Below are positions 54,192 through 63,737 of a stretch of 64,000 nucleotides of DNA, one piece after another (the first letter of the stretch is position 1; the number at the start of each line of letters is the position of its first letter). The notes under the pieces were generated by a model that worked only from the letters and a program-made list of their open reading frames with translations, did no database searches and was not told the DNA's origin. The position numbers and the translations under genes are program-made. This DNA is from Clostridiales bacterium (GTDB lineage Bacteria; Bacillota; Clostridia; Christensenellales; Pumilibacteraceae): positions 1 through 64,000 of the forward strand of contig JAFLVC010000005.1 in the NCBI GenBank assembly GCA_022508505.1, written 5' to 3'.

Positions 54192-54938
54192 CTATTTTTC
54201 TGCGCGGTCGGCAATTTCGGGAACAAAGCCCTCAAAAATATAGTTATCGCAGATTTTCGAAACCTTTTGCGCGTGAAGTGCGCTCTTGACCGTCCAACCG
54301 AGAACGGGAAGTCCTGCGTTTGTGACGTATTTGTTGGGAAGATTCGACACCTTGTACGATATGAAATCGGGGTGTGATATGTCGTTGTATTTGAGCTTTT
54401 TTAGCCTTACCTTGTCGCGGTGCGGTGCGTCGAAATCGGCGTGGTTGAAGTACGATGACAGCTGACCGCGCATAATTCTCGGCGCGTTCTTGTAGCAGTA
54501 TTCCAAGGCGTACGGATTAAACGACTGCAACGCATACTCGCCGTTATAGCTTTTAAGCATGTCGATAAGCTGCTCTTCGAGTGTAAACGCGGTTTCTGCC
54601 TTTTTAATCTCGATGAGAAGTGGAACGCTTCCGTTTATCGTTTCGAGCACGTGCTCTAAAGTAGGAATGCCGTAGTCTGTCTTTTTGAGCTTTATTTCTC
54701 CGAGATCTGACGCTTTGAGGTTGGAAACGTACCCGTCGTGATTGGTCATGCGACTCAATTTTTCGTCGTGAAATACGACTATTGTTCTGTCGTCAGTCAG
54801 CCTTACGTCGAGTTCGATTGCGACGCCGTGCTTTGCGGCGTTTTCAAATGCGGGGAGAGAGTTTTCGGGAAATTCAAAGTTATGCAGTCCGCGGTGCGCG
54901 ATAGGTATATTTATAAGCCATGAAGTTTTGAGTTCCAT
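54192..54938 (-). CDS. ugpQ: Glycerophosphodiester phosphodiesterase
   Basis: Hydrolyses glycerophosphodiesters to glycerol 3-phosphate and an alcohol. The 248-residue cytosolic GDPD-family protein has AHRGLHNFEFPENSLPAF (catalytic His-Arg and metal-binding Glu), ELDVRLTDD, FHDEKLSRMT with the second catalytic His, and LLIEIKK. It is the only protein-coding gene on the - strand, with its own promoter and a palindrome at the start point. Exact substrate unknown. Confidence 0.9.
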   Translation of the reverse strand: MELKTSWLINIPIAHRGLHNFEFPENSLPAFENAAKHGVAIELDVRLTDDRTIVVFHDEKLSRMTNHDGYVSNLKASDLGEIKLKKTDYGIPTLEHVLETINGSVPLLIEIKKAETAFTLEEQLIDMLKSYNGEYALQSFNPYALEYCYKNAPRIMRGQLSSYFNHADFDAPHRDKVRLKKLKYNDISHPDFISYKVSNLPNKYVTNAGLPVLGWTVKSALHAQKVSKICDNYIFEGFVPEIADRAEK

Positions 54939-54960
54939 GTCGGTCCCTTTTCGGTATAAA

Positions 54961-54976
54961 TACAGGCGAGCCTGTA
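54961..54976. promoter_or_regulatory. 16-bp palindrome at the ugpQ transcription start
   Basis: TACAGGC-GA-GCCTGTA is a perfect 7-bp inverted repeat directly downstream of the ugpQ -10, at about +1 to +16. Position and symmetry suggest a repressor operator. Confidence 0.55.
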
Positions 54977-54981
54977 CTATA

Positions 54982-55010
54982 ATTATAGCACCGATGGAAG
55001 TATTTTACAA
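54982..55010 (-). promoter_or_regulatory. SigmaA promoter of ugpQ
   Basis: On the - strand TTGTAA (55005-55010), 17-nt spacer, TATAAT (54982-54987). It is divergent from the lepA promoter. Confidence 0.75.
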
Positions 55011-55052
55011 TCGATTTGCGGCGGTTTTGATAATTTTGCCTTATTTTTCCTT

Positions 55053-55080
55053 AAAACGGCTAAAATTATTGCCGTTTTTT
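55053..55080 (+). terminator. Terminator-like hairpin overlapping the lepA promoter
   Basis: 8-bp stem AAAACGGC / GCCGTTTT, 10-nt loop and a T run to 55080. Its right arm overlaps the lepA -35 (55069-55074). No + strand gene lies upstream within 900 nt, so what it would terminate is unclear; it could block read-through antisense to ugpQ. Confidence 0.6.
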
Positions 55081-55097
55081 AATATATGTGTTATAAT
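55069..55097 (+). promoter_or_regulatory. SigmaA promoter of lepA
   Basis: TTGCCG (55069-55074), 17-nt spacer, TATAAT (55092-55097). Only six bases separate the -10 from the lepA ATG (55104), so the expected start nucleotide is the A of the ATG. Confidence 0.75.
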
Positions 55098-55103
55098 TTC
55101 GGC

Positions 55104-56909
<1,806 letters not shown>

Positions 56910-56911
56910 TA

Positions 56912-58039
56912 ATGCAAGACAAGTTTCGCGCATCGTTCACACCTGATAAAAAATATGGCGTTTACATTCATATCCCGTTTTGCAAATCAAAGTGTGCGTA
57001 TTGCGCCTTTGTATCATCGCCCGACATGTCGTGCAAAGCGCGTTACGTTGCGGATTTGGCGGACGAAATATCGAACAGTCCGGCAAAAAGCGGGGCAGTC
57101 GATACGGTTTATATCGGCGGCGGCACACCTTCGTGTTTGACGCGCGATGAGATTTTGCGCATTTTCGAGGCAGTTTACGGTACGTTTAATGTTGAAAACG
57201 GCGCCGAAATAACTGTGGAAGCAAACCCCGAGAGCTGCGGCGACGATTTTGCCCGCGCATGCGTCGATTGCGGAGTAAACCGCGTCAGTATGGGCTTGCA
57301 GTCGTCGGACGACGAGGTGCTAAAGCGCGTAGGCAGAGTGCATTGCTATTCTGACTTTGTCGCGGCAGCGGAAAGATTGCGTTCGCGCGGTATAAAAAAC
57401 ATTTCTTCGGACGTCATTCTCGGCTTACCCGGGCAAACGGCTGACGATATTCATAAGTCGGCGGAGACATTTTCAAAATATTGTACGCACGCGTCTGTGT
57501 ATGCATTGACTGTGGAAGAGGGTACGCCACTTTATGCAAGCGGGTTTTGTCCCGACGACGACGGCATTGCGGATATGTACGATCTCGCCGTTAAATTGCT
57601 CTGCGAAAACGGCTTTTCGCGCTACGAAGTCAGCAATTTCGCAAAATGCGGCATGCGTAGTCGGCACAATCAAAAGTATTGGAGCTTTGAGCCGTACTTG
57701 GCTTTCGGCGTCGCGGCGCATGGGTTTGACGGAGAACGGCTCCGTTACGCGCATACAAACGACGTAAATAAGTACATTCGCGGCTCGAGCTTGACCTTTA
57801 CCGAGCTTTCCGATAAGGACGTTTATAACGAGTACGTCATGCTCGCGCTGCGGACGGAGCGCGGAATAGACACAGACGATTTTGCTTCGCGTTTCGGTGT
57901 TTCGATCGAGCAGCGGGCGGGCAGTGTGCTCGACAGCCTTACAAAGAGCGGTCTCGTTGTGCGAGACGGAAAATACGTGCGCATTTCACCCGACAAAATG
58001 TTCGTCATGAACGGCATCATAGAAGAATTAATGATATAA
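56912..58039 (+). CDS. hemW: HemW-like radical SAM haem chaperone
   Basis: A 375-residue radical SAM protein of the HemN/HemW family, with YIHIPFCKSKCAYCAF carrying CxxxCxxC (Cys about 24, 28, 31), TVYIGGGTPSCL and a C-terminal HemN_C domain (LALRTERGID). The second cysteine run fits HemW (no extra Cys after the CxxxCxxC, unlike HemN). HemW is implicated in haem trafficking rather than coproporphyrinogen oxidation. It starts 2 nt after lepA. Confidence 0.93.
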   Translation: MQDKFRASFTPDKKYGVYIHIPFCKSKCAYCAFVSSPDMSCKARYVADLADEISNSPAKSGAVDTVYIGGGTPSCLTRDEILRIFEAVYGTFNVENGAEITVEANPESCGDDFARACVDCGVNRVSMGLQSSDDEVLKRVGRVHCYSDFVAAAERLRSRGIKNISSDVILGLPGQTADDIHKSAETFSKYCTHASVYALTVEEGTPLYASGFCPDDDGIADMYDLAVKLLCENGFSRYEVSNFAKCGMRSRHNQKYWSFEPYLAFGVAAHGFDGERLRYAHTNDVNKYIRGSSLTFTELSDKDVYNEYVMLALRTERGIDTDDFASRFGVSIEQRAGSVLDSLTKSGLVVRDGKYVRISPDKMFVMNGIIEELMI

Positions 58040-58045
58040 AGCATT

Positions 58046-58621
58046 ATGATACCTGAGGGATTTAAAGAGGTCGTCCGCCTCGACATGCTCGGCAATAAGC
58101 ACAAGCTTATCGACAAACTAAACGCCGCCGCCATGATATTAGTTATTGCGTGCGGCGCGATTGGGCTTGTCTTGAATTATGTCTTGCGCATGTTGAGAAT
58201 GCCCGGCGGAATGTACTTCGTGTACTCGCTTGGCGGCGCTGCGCTGTGCATTGCGTATATATATCTGCACGAGCTCGCACACGCCCTTGCGATAATAATG
58301 ATAAAAAGGAAAAAGCCCGAAATCAAGTTCGGGAAATTCGTCGCGTCGTGCGGAGCTCCGTCCGTTACTTTTTCAAAGCCGCAGTACGTTTTTGCCGCGT
58401 CGTTCCCGCTCGTTTTTTACTGCGCGGCGCTCATTCCGCTGTGCGTGTTGCTTCCGGCAGAGTTCTTTCCGTTGCCGTTTTTGCCGCTTTGCTACAATGT
58501 TTTCGGTTCGATGGGGGACGTGTATATGATGCGCGTGATGACGCGGTCGAAAAAAGGTTGCGTCATTGTCGACAATGGCACAGAAGTTATAGCTTATGCG
58601 CCTATTGAGCCGCAGCCGTAA
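58046..58621 (+). CDS. DUF3267-like membrane zincin
   Basis: A 191-residue protein with hydrophobic segments at about 28-48, 55-75, 113-135 and 140-155. It has a zinc-binding HELAHA motif (about 75-80) at a membrane boundary and a late GDVYMM segment, the pattern of DUF3267 putative metalloproteases. Substrate unknown. It lies 6 nt after hemW, in the same transcript, before the hrcA promoters. Confidence 0.7.
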   Translation: MIPEGFKEVVRLDMLGNKHKLIDKLNAAAMILVIACGAIGLVLNYVLRMLRMPGGMYFVYSLGGAALCIAYIYLHELAHALAIIMIKRKKPEIKFGKFVASCGAPSVTFSKPQYVFAASFPLVFYCAALIPLCVLLPAEFFPLPFLPLCYNVFGSMGDVYMMRVMTRSKKGCVIVDNGTEVIAYAPIEPQP

Positions 58622-58672
58622 GAAAAAATTTATTTTAATAACTATATCTATATGTTGTGTTTGAAAATTTTA

Positions 58673-58702
58673 TTGCATACTATTTTTGGAAAAGGATATA
58701 AA
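58673..58702 (+). promoter_or_regulatory. Possible upstream promoter of the hrcA operon
   Basis: TTGCAT (58673-58678), 18-nt spacer, TATAAA (58697-58702), in a very AT-rich stretch. It lies upstream of the CIRCE-like element, so repression there would act as a roadblock. Confidence 0.45.
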
Positions 58703-58730
58703 ATTTATCGAAAAATTATCATAAAAACTA

Positions 58731-58759
58731 TTGACAAAGGTAAGGGGGTGTGTTAAACT
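58731..58759 (+). promoter_or_regulatory. SigmaA promoter of hrcA-grpE-dnaK-dnaJ
   Basis: TTGACA (58731-58736), 17-nt spacer, TAAACT (58754-58759). Predicted start near 58766, inside the CIRCE-like repeat, as in other HrcA-controlled operons. Confidence 0.75.
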
Positions 58760-58763
58760 TTGT

Positions 58764-58790
58764 TTAGCAGTCTAAGGTTTTGATTGCTAA
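58764..58790. promoter_or_regulatory. Diverged CIRCE operator (HrcA site)
   Basis: TTAGCAGTC-N9-GATTGCTAA. The canonical CIRCE is TTAGCACTC-N9-GAGTGCTAA. The 9-bp arms, 9-bp spacer and TTAGCA/TGCTAA ends match, while the inner C/G positions of both arms are altered. Its location at the hrcA transcription start supports a real site. Confidence 0.85.
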
Positions 58791-58820
58791 TTTATTTAAA
58801 GCGGCGGGAAGCCGGTTTCA

Positions 58821-59897
58821 ATGGGGCTGACAAGTAGAAAAGAAAAGATATTGCAGGCTATTGTAGACGGCTACATAGAAAACTGCCAGCCGGTGTCAAG
58901 TGCAGAGATACGAGACAGGCACCTGCCGGCGCTTTCGACCGCTACAATACGAAACGAGATGGCAGCTCTCGAAGAAATGGGGTATCTCACGCAGCCGCAC
59001 ACTTCGTCCGGACGCGTTCCCACCGCAGAGGCGTATCGGCTTTACGTGGAAAAGCTGATGCCTCGCCGTAAGCTTTCGAGGTCGGAGCTCAAAATCGTCA
59101 AGCGTTACTTTAACCGAAAGGTTACAGAAATTGATGACATGTTAAAGAGTACGGCAAAGGTCATATCGGAAATTACCAACCTCACGTCGGTTGCTTACGT
59201 TCAAAACGCCGACGACGCGACGGTAACAAACATTCGCATCGTTCGCATATCCAATTCCACGGCGCTCATCATCATAGTTACCGATCTCGGCGTGTTAAAG
59301 GACACGACGGTCGATATCGGAAGCGGCATCACAGACGAGTACTGCGACAGGGCTTCGAGGATAATCACGGACATCTTCGGCGGGCACACGATAAGCGAAA
59401 TCAATAAACCTAAAGCGCTCGTCAAACAGGTGCGCAAAGAGTACGAGCAGTTATTCAAAACGATAATCCGCATATTCAAAAGTTATTCGCACGAGGAGTT
59501 GCAGTCGGACATCATCCTCGAGGGTAGCGCAAAGATACTCGAACAGCCCGAATACGCCAACCTTCAAAAGGCAAAAGCGATGCTCGAGTTTTTGGACGCA
59601 AAGGACGAACTCATACCCGTCCTGCAAAATTCCGACAACATGGACATTTCTATCAGGATAGGCAAGGATAACGAGATACGCGACGGTATGCCCGAATGCG
59701 CTATCGTTACCACGAGCTACACGATTAACGGCGTTACCGTAGGCAATGCCGGAGTTATCGGTCCTATCAGAATGGACTACTCAAAGGTCGTATCGGTGTT
59801 GGACTATCTGTCCAAAACCGTTCAGATGCTCCCCGCGGGCGACGGATCGTCAGCGATGAGCGAAGAATCCGACGACAACAAGCCGGACGAAGAATAA
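58821..59897 (+). CDS. hrcA: Heat-inducible transcription repressor HrcA
   Basis: HrcA binds CIRCE to repress chaperone operons. The 358-residue protein has the N-terminal winged helix (about 1-75, TSRKEKILQAIVDGYI and STATIRNEMAALEEMGYL, with QPHTSSGRVPT) and the effector domain ending with GPIRMDYSKVVSVLDYL. The acidic tail is longer than usual. GGGAAG precedes the ATG. It heads the classic hrcA-grpE-dnaK-dnaJ operon. Confidence 0.95.
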   Translation: MGLTSRKEKILQAIVDGYIENCQPVSSAEIRDRHLPALSTATIRNEMAALEEMGYLTQPHTSSGRVPTAEAYRLYVEKLMPRRKLSRSELKIVKRYFNRKVTEIDDMLKSTAKVISEITNLTSVAYVQNADDATVTNIRIVRISNSTALIIIVTDLGVLKDTTVDIGSGITDEYCDRASRIITDIFGGHTISEINKPKALVKQVRKEYEQLFKTIIRIFKSYSHEELQSDIILEGSAKILEQPEYANLQKAKAMLEFLDAKDELIPVLQNSDNMDISIRIGKDNEIRDGMPECAIVTTSYTINGVTVGNAGVIGPIRMDYSKVVSVLDYLSKTVQMLPAGDGSSAMSEESDDNKPDEE

Positions 59898-59915
59898 TAT
59901 CAATCGGAGGATACA

Positions 59916-60473
59916 ATGAACGACGATAAGAGAGAGAGGACGAGGGAATTACCGGTTATGGAGATGCAGCAAGAAGAAAATAAGGCACTTCAAGCACAGC
60001 TCGCCACCATTACGCAACAGCTCAGCATTGCGCAGGCTATCGCAGTAAAGGAAAAAACGCGTTCCGAAGAGCTCTCGAATTTAGTCAACCGCATGCAAGC
60101 GGATTTCGACAACTACCGCAAACGCATGAACGAGAACAACAAAAAGCTCAAAGAAGACGGCATTTGCGCCGTTTTGGAAAAGCTTATTCCCGAGCTTGAC
60201 GTTCTCAAGCAGGCAATTCAGACCATTCCCGACGAAAAGGTCGCGGAAGGCGTCAAGATGATTTACCGTCAGGTGCTCGATATTCTCACCGTGTTCGGCG
60301 TGGAAGAGATCCCTGCGCTGGGCGAGCAGTTCGACCCCAATCTCCACAACGCGGTGATGCAGGTCAGCACGAGCGACAAGAGCAAGTCGGGTATGGTCAT
60401 CGAAGTATTCAACAAGGGCTATAGATTGGGCGATCGTATACTGCGACACAGTATCGTCAAGGTTGCCAATTAA
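59916..60473 (+). CDS. grpE: Nucleotide exchange factor GrpE
   Basis: GrpE releases ADP from DnaK. The 185-residue protein has a long N-terminal coiled coil (about 15-75), the helix motif NRMQADFDNYRKRM and the C-terminal beta domain with FDPNLHNAV and KGYRLGDRILRHSIVKVA. CGGAGG precedes the ATG. It sits between hrcA and dnaK. Confidence 0.95.
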   Translation: MNDDKRERTRELPVMEMQQEENKALQAQLATITQQLSIAQAIAVKEKTRSEELSNLVNRMQADFDNYRKRMNENNKKLKEDGICAVLEKLIPELDVLKQAIQTIPDEKVAEGVKMIYRQVLDILTVFGVEEIPALGEQFDPNLHNAVMQVSTSDKSKSGMVIEVFNKGYRLGDRILRHSIVKVAN

Positions 60474-60512
60474 AGCATATAAATTTTAAAATCAATTTCG
60501 GAGGATTTATTT

Positions 60513-62318
60513 ATGGGCAAAATCATAGGTATCGACTTAGGTACCACCAACTCGTGCGTAGCTGTTCTCGAAGGCGGCGAGCCTGTCGTTATTCCCAACG
60601 CAGAAGGCTCTCGTACTACGCCTTCCGTAGTCGGCTTCGCGAAGGACGGAGAGCGTCTCGTCGGTCAGGTCGCAAAGCGTCAAGCTGTTGCCAACCCCGA
60701 CAGAACGATTATCTCCATCAAGCGTAAGATGGGACTTCCGGAAAAAGTCCGTATCGACAATAAGGACTATTCGCCGCAGGAAATTTCCGCTATGATTCTT
60801 ACCAAGATCAAGAAGGACGCGGAAGCCTACCTCGGCGAGACCGTTTCTCAAGCGGTCATTACCGTTCCTGCGTACTACAACGACGCTCAGCGTCAGGCGA
60901 CAAAGGACGCAGGCCGTATCGCAGGTCTCGAAGTTCTGCGTATAATCAACGAGCCGACGGCGGCGGCGCTCTCATACGGTCTCGACAAGGGTCAGGATGG
61001 CGGCAGCCAAAAGGTCTTTATTTACGACCTCGGCGGCGGTACGTTCGATATTTCCATTCTCGATATAGGTGACGGCGTATTCGAGGTTCTCGCTACTGCG
61101 GGCGACACGCATCTCGGCGGCGACGACTTCGACCAAGTCATTATCGACTACCTCATCGAGCAGTTTAAAAACGATAACGGCATCGACCTCAGCAAAGACC
61201 GTATGGCTATGCAGCGTCTCAAAGAATCGGCGGAAAAAGCAAAAATCGAGCTTTCCGGCACGCAAAAGACGCTTGTCAGCTTGCCGTTCATCACATCCGG
61301 CGCGGCAGGTCCTCTGCACTTAGAGTATGAGATCACGCGCGGCAAGTTCGACGCGCTCTCCGCTAAGCTCGTAGACCGCACCATCGAGCTCACCAAAAAG
61401 GCTATGGCTGACGCCGGATTTACCAACAACGACATCAACAAGGTTATTCTCGTCGGCGGTTCTACTCGTATTCCAGCGGTTGTCGAGGCTGTTCGCAAGC
61501 TCTCCGGCAAGGATCCGTTCAAGGGCATTAACCCCGACGAATGTGTTGCTGTCGGCGCGGCAATTCAGGGCGGCGTTCTTGCCGGCGAGGTCAAGGACGT
61601 ATTGCTCCTCGACGTCACGCCGCTTTCGCTCGGTATCGAGACGGTCGGCGGAGTCTTCACTACGCTTATTCCGAGAAACACGACTATACCTACCAAGAAG
61701 TCGCAGGTATTCTCGACCGCTACCGACAATCAGCCGTCTGTTGACATTCACGTCTTGCAGGGCGAACGCAGTATGGCTGCGTACAACAAGACGCTCGCTC
61801 GCTTCGAGCTCGGCGGCATTCCGCCTGCACCTCGCGGCGTTCCTCAGATTGAGGTTACGTTCGACATCGACGCAAACGGCATAGTTCACGTTTCCGCAAG
61901 AGACAAGGGCACCGGCAGAGAGCAACGCGTCACCATCACGGCTTCCACCAACCTCACCGAAGCGCAGATTCAGCAGGCCATAAAGGATGCCGAGAAGTTT
62001 GCGGACGAGGACAATAAGCGCAAGGAAGTCGTCGACGCAAAGAACCAGGCAGACATGCTCGTTATCTCTATCGAGAAATTCTTGCGCGAGAACGGCGACA
62101 CCATTGACGAAGGCGATAAGGCTGATCTCAACAGAGAAATGACCAACGTCAAAGAGGTTCTCAAGACCGAAGATCTCGATGCTATCCTCGACGCTGTTGA
62201 GAGCCTGCAAAAGCTCAGCAACGGTATCTTCTCTAAGCTCTACGAAAACGGCAGCACCGCTCAACCTCAGGACGACGTCGTCGTTGACGATGCCGAGGTT
62301 GTAGGCGATAACAACTAA
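60513..62318 (+). CDS. dnaK: Chaperone DnaK (Hsp70)
   Basis: The 601-residue Hsp70 has [17 protein letters not shown] at the start, [21 protein letters not shown] (about 170-190), [17 protein letters not shown] (about 313-329), the [15 protein letters not shown] linker region and a C-terminal lid. The short nucleotide-binding lobe ([11 protein letters not shown]) is the Gram-positive form without the about 24-residue insertion of proteobacterial DnaK. CGGAGG precedes the ATG. Confidence 0.97.
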   Translation: MGKIIGIDLGTTNSCVAVLEGGEPVVIPNAEGSRTTPSVVGFAKDGERLVGQVAKRQAVANPDRTIISIKRKMGLPEKVRIDNKDYSPQEISAMILTKIKKDAEAYLGETVSQAVITVPAYYNDAQRQATKDAGRIAGLEVLRIINEPTAAALSYGLDKGQDGGSQKVFIYDLGGGTFDISILDIGDGVFEVLATAGDTHLGGDDFDQVIIDYLIEQFKNDNGIDLSKDRMAMQRLKESAEKAKIELSGTQKTLVSLPFITSGAAGPLHLEYEITRGKFDALSAKLVDRTIELTKKAMADAGFTNNDINKVILVGGSTRIPAVVEAVRKLSGKDPFKGINPDECVAVGAAIQGGVLAGEVKDVLLLDVTPLSLGIETVGGVFTTLIPRNTTIPTKKSQVFSTATDNQPSVDIHVLQGERSMAAYNKTLARFELGGIPPAPRGVPQIEVTFDIDANGIVHVSARDKGTGREQRVTITASTNLTEAQIQQAIKDAEKFADEDNKRKEVVDAKNQADMLVISIEKFLRENGDTIDEGDKADLNREMTNVKEVLKTEDLDAILDAVESLQKLSNGIFSKLYENGSTAQPQDDVVVDDAEVVGDNN

Positions 62319-62342
62319 TACAACTAAATTATTGCGGCGGCA

Positions 62343-62364
62343 GGCACTGTAGGTATACAGTGCC
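62343..62364 (+). other. Short hairpin after dnaK
   Basis: Perfect 8-bp stem GGCACTGT / ACAGTGCC with a 6-nt AGGTAT loop, 25 nt after the dnaK stop. There is no T tract, so it is more likely an mRNA-stabilising or processing element than a terminator. Confidence 0.5.
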
Positions 62365-62397
62365 CGTCGGTCGCATTATTCGAGCACTCATTTCAGC

Positions 62398-62464
62398 ATT
62401 CGCATAGCATTGTTCGAGATAGGACTTTGCCTATTTTGTGCACGAATTTATCTGCTATGCGAAT
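62398..62464 (+). other. Long hairpin in the dnaK-dnaJ intergenic region
   Basis: A perfect 12-bp stem ATTCGCATAGCA / TGCTATGCGAAT encloses two further paired segments, TTCG/CGAA and ATAGG/CCTAT (loop ACTTTG), giving one 67-nt rod with internal loops. It ends 14 nt before the dnaJ Shine-Dalgarno, which stays unpaired. Possible roles are RNase processing site, 5' stabiliser of a dnaJ mRNA, or thermosensor. Confidence 0.6.
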
Positions 62465-62487
62465 CGCAAAAATTCCTCGGAGTAAGT

Positions 62488-63600
62488 ATGGCAAAAAATT
62501 ATTACGAAATATTGGGCATATCTAAAACCGCTTCGGACGATGAGATGAAATCGGCGTTCCGCAAGCTTGCGCGCCAATATCACCCCGACCTTCATCCCGG
62601 CGATGAAGTTGCGGCAAACAAGTTCAAAGAGATTAACGAAGCGTACGAAACGCTGTCCGATCCCACAAAGCGCGCAGAGTACGATCGCGAGCAGGCCGGT
62701 CCCTCGGCGGGCGCCGGTGGCGGAGCAGGCGGTGCGGGCGGTCAACGCGGCGGCCCCGGCGGAGCATTCGACGATTTCTTCAATATGTTCGGCGGTGCGG
62801 GCGGCCCCGGTCACGGCGGCGAGCCCGGCGGCGGTGCGGGCGACATCAGTCTTAACGTTACTTTGACGTTTGAGGAGGCGGCGTTCGGGACGCAAAAGGA
62901 AATTGCGGTCAACCGTTTTGAGCAGTGTGCGGCATGCCGTGGCACGGGTGCAAAGAACGGCACGCAGTTTGTAAAGTGCACCAACTGCGGCGGAACGGGT
63001 AAAGTCCGTTACGCGCAGGAAACTCCGTTCGGCAGGGTTGTAAGCATGAAGCCGTGTAACGTATGTAGCGGCAGCGGCAGGATAATCAAAGAGCCTTGTC
63101 CTTCGTGCGCCGGCAGGGGATCGATGCGCAAAAATTCCAACCTGCGCATAACGTTCCCGCCCGGAGTAGAGCCCAATCAGATAATGACCATACCCGGCGA
63201 GGGTGAGCGGCGTGCGGGTGCAAAGGCGGGCAACCTAATTTTGATGATAACCGTCTTGCCGCACAAGCTGTTTAGACGAAAGGGGCTCGATCTTCTTGTC
63301 GACATACCGGTTACGTTTACACAGGCGATGCTCGGCGACAAGGTGCTCGTTCCCGCGCTGAAAGGCAACAAAATATCGTTCCCGCTACCCGAAGGCGCTC
63401 AGAGCGGAATGACATTCAAACTAAAGGAGCAAGGTCTTGAAAATCCCAAAAAGCAGATTAAAGGCGACTTGCTAGTCACTATCGATATAGAATTACCCAA
63501 AAATCTCTCCGGTGATCAAAAACGTAAAATCAAGGAACTTCATGAGAGCTTTAAGCCCGAACAGTACGATAAAGCGCGTGAGTTCATGAGAAAACAATAA
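62488..63600 (+). CDS. dnaJ: Chaperone DnaJ (Hsp40)
   Basis: DnaJ stimulates DnaK ATPase. The 370-residue type I protein has the J domain (HPD about 31-33), a very Gly-rich linker (about 68-115), four CxxCxGxG-type zinc repeats ([32 protein letters not shown], about 147-211) and the C-terminal substrate domains. The start at 62488 ([10 protein letters not shown] after CGGAG) replaces the track start at 62410, which falls in the hairpin. Confidence 0.96.
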   Translation: MAKNYYEILGISKTASDDEMKSAFRKLARQYHPDLHPGDEVAANKFKEINEAYETLSDPTKRAEYDREQAGPSAGAGGGAGGAGGQRGGPGGAFDDFFNMFGGAGGPGHGGEPGGGAGDISLNVTLTFEEAAFGTQKEIAVNRFEQCAACRGTGAKNGTQFVKCTNCGGTGKVRYAQETPFGRVVSMKPCNVCSGSGRIIKEPCPSCAGRGSMRKNSNLRITFPPGVEPNQIMTIPGEGERRAGAKAGNLILMITVLPHKLFRRKGLDLLVDIPVTFTQAMLGDKVLVPALKGNKISFPLPEGAQSGMTFKLKEQGLENPKKQIKGDLLVTIDIELPKNLSGDQKRKIKELHESFKPEQYDKAREFMRKQ

Positions 63601-63611
63601 TTAGCGTGAAT

Positions 63612-63644
63612 ACCGCCGAAATTTTCGGCGGTTATTTGCGTTTT
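63612..63644 (+). terminator. Terminator after dnaJ
   Basis: 9-bp stem ACCGCCGAA / TTCGGCGGT with a 3-nt loop, followed by the interrupted T-rich tail TATTTGCGTTTT. It ends the heat-shock operon. Confidence 0.7.
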
Positions 63645-63675
63645 ATCTGTAATATTCAATTTATATTGACTTTGT

Positions 63676-63702
63676 CGCCGCATGCGGTCGCAGACTGCGG
63701 CG
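63676..63702 (+). other. GC-rich hairpin in the ackA upstream region
   Basis: CGCCGCA / TGCGGCG (7 bp) encloses TGCG-gt-CGCA with a 3-nt bulge. It stands out in an otherwise AT-rich 130-nt gap, 36 nt before the ackA start. No strong promoter is recognised nearby, so it could be an operator or a leader hairpin. Confidence 0.4.
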
Positions 63703-63737
63703 CGTGCGGTTTAAAATATTTTACAAGGAGATACTCA

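Noticed and set aside
55086-55103. Upstream lepA start MCYNFG
   Set aside because: This ATG lies before the -10 of the lepA promoter and has no Shine-Dalgarno.
61320-62264. 314-residue reverse-strand ORF inside dnaK
   Set aside because: A codon-bias shadow of dnaK with no ribosome-binding site or recognisable motif. The same holds for the other antisense ORFs, such as those in smc, pcrA, coaBC and fmt.
62376-62410. CIRCE half-site GAGCACTC upstream of dnaJ
   Set aside because: Only one arm is present; the base pairs expected 9 nt further do not match GAGTGCTAA.
62692-62850. Gly-rich repetitive stretch in dnaJ as a possible repeat or assembly artefact
   Set aside because: The J-domain linker of DnaJ is normally Gly/Phe rich and the frame is open throughout.
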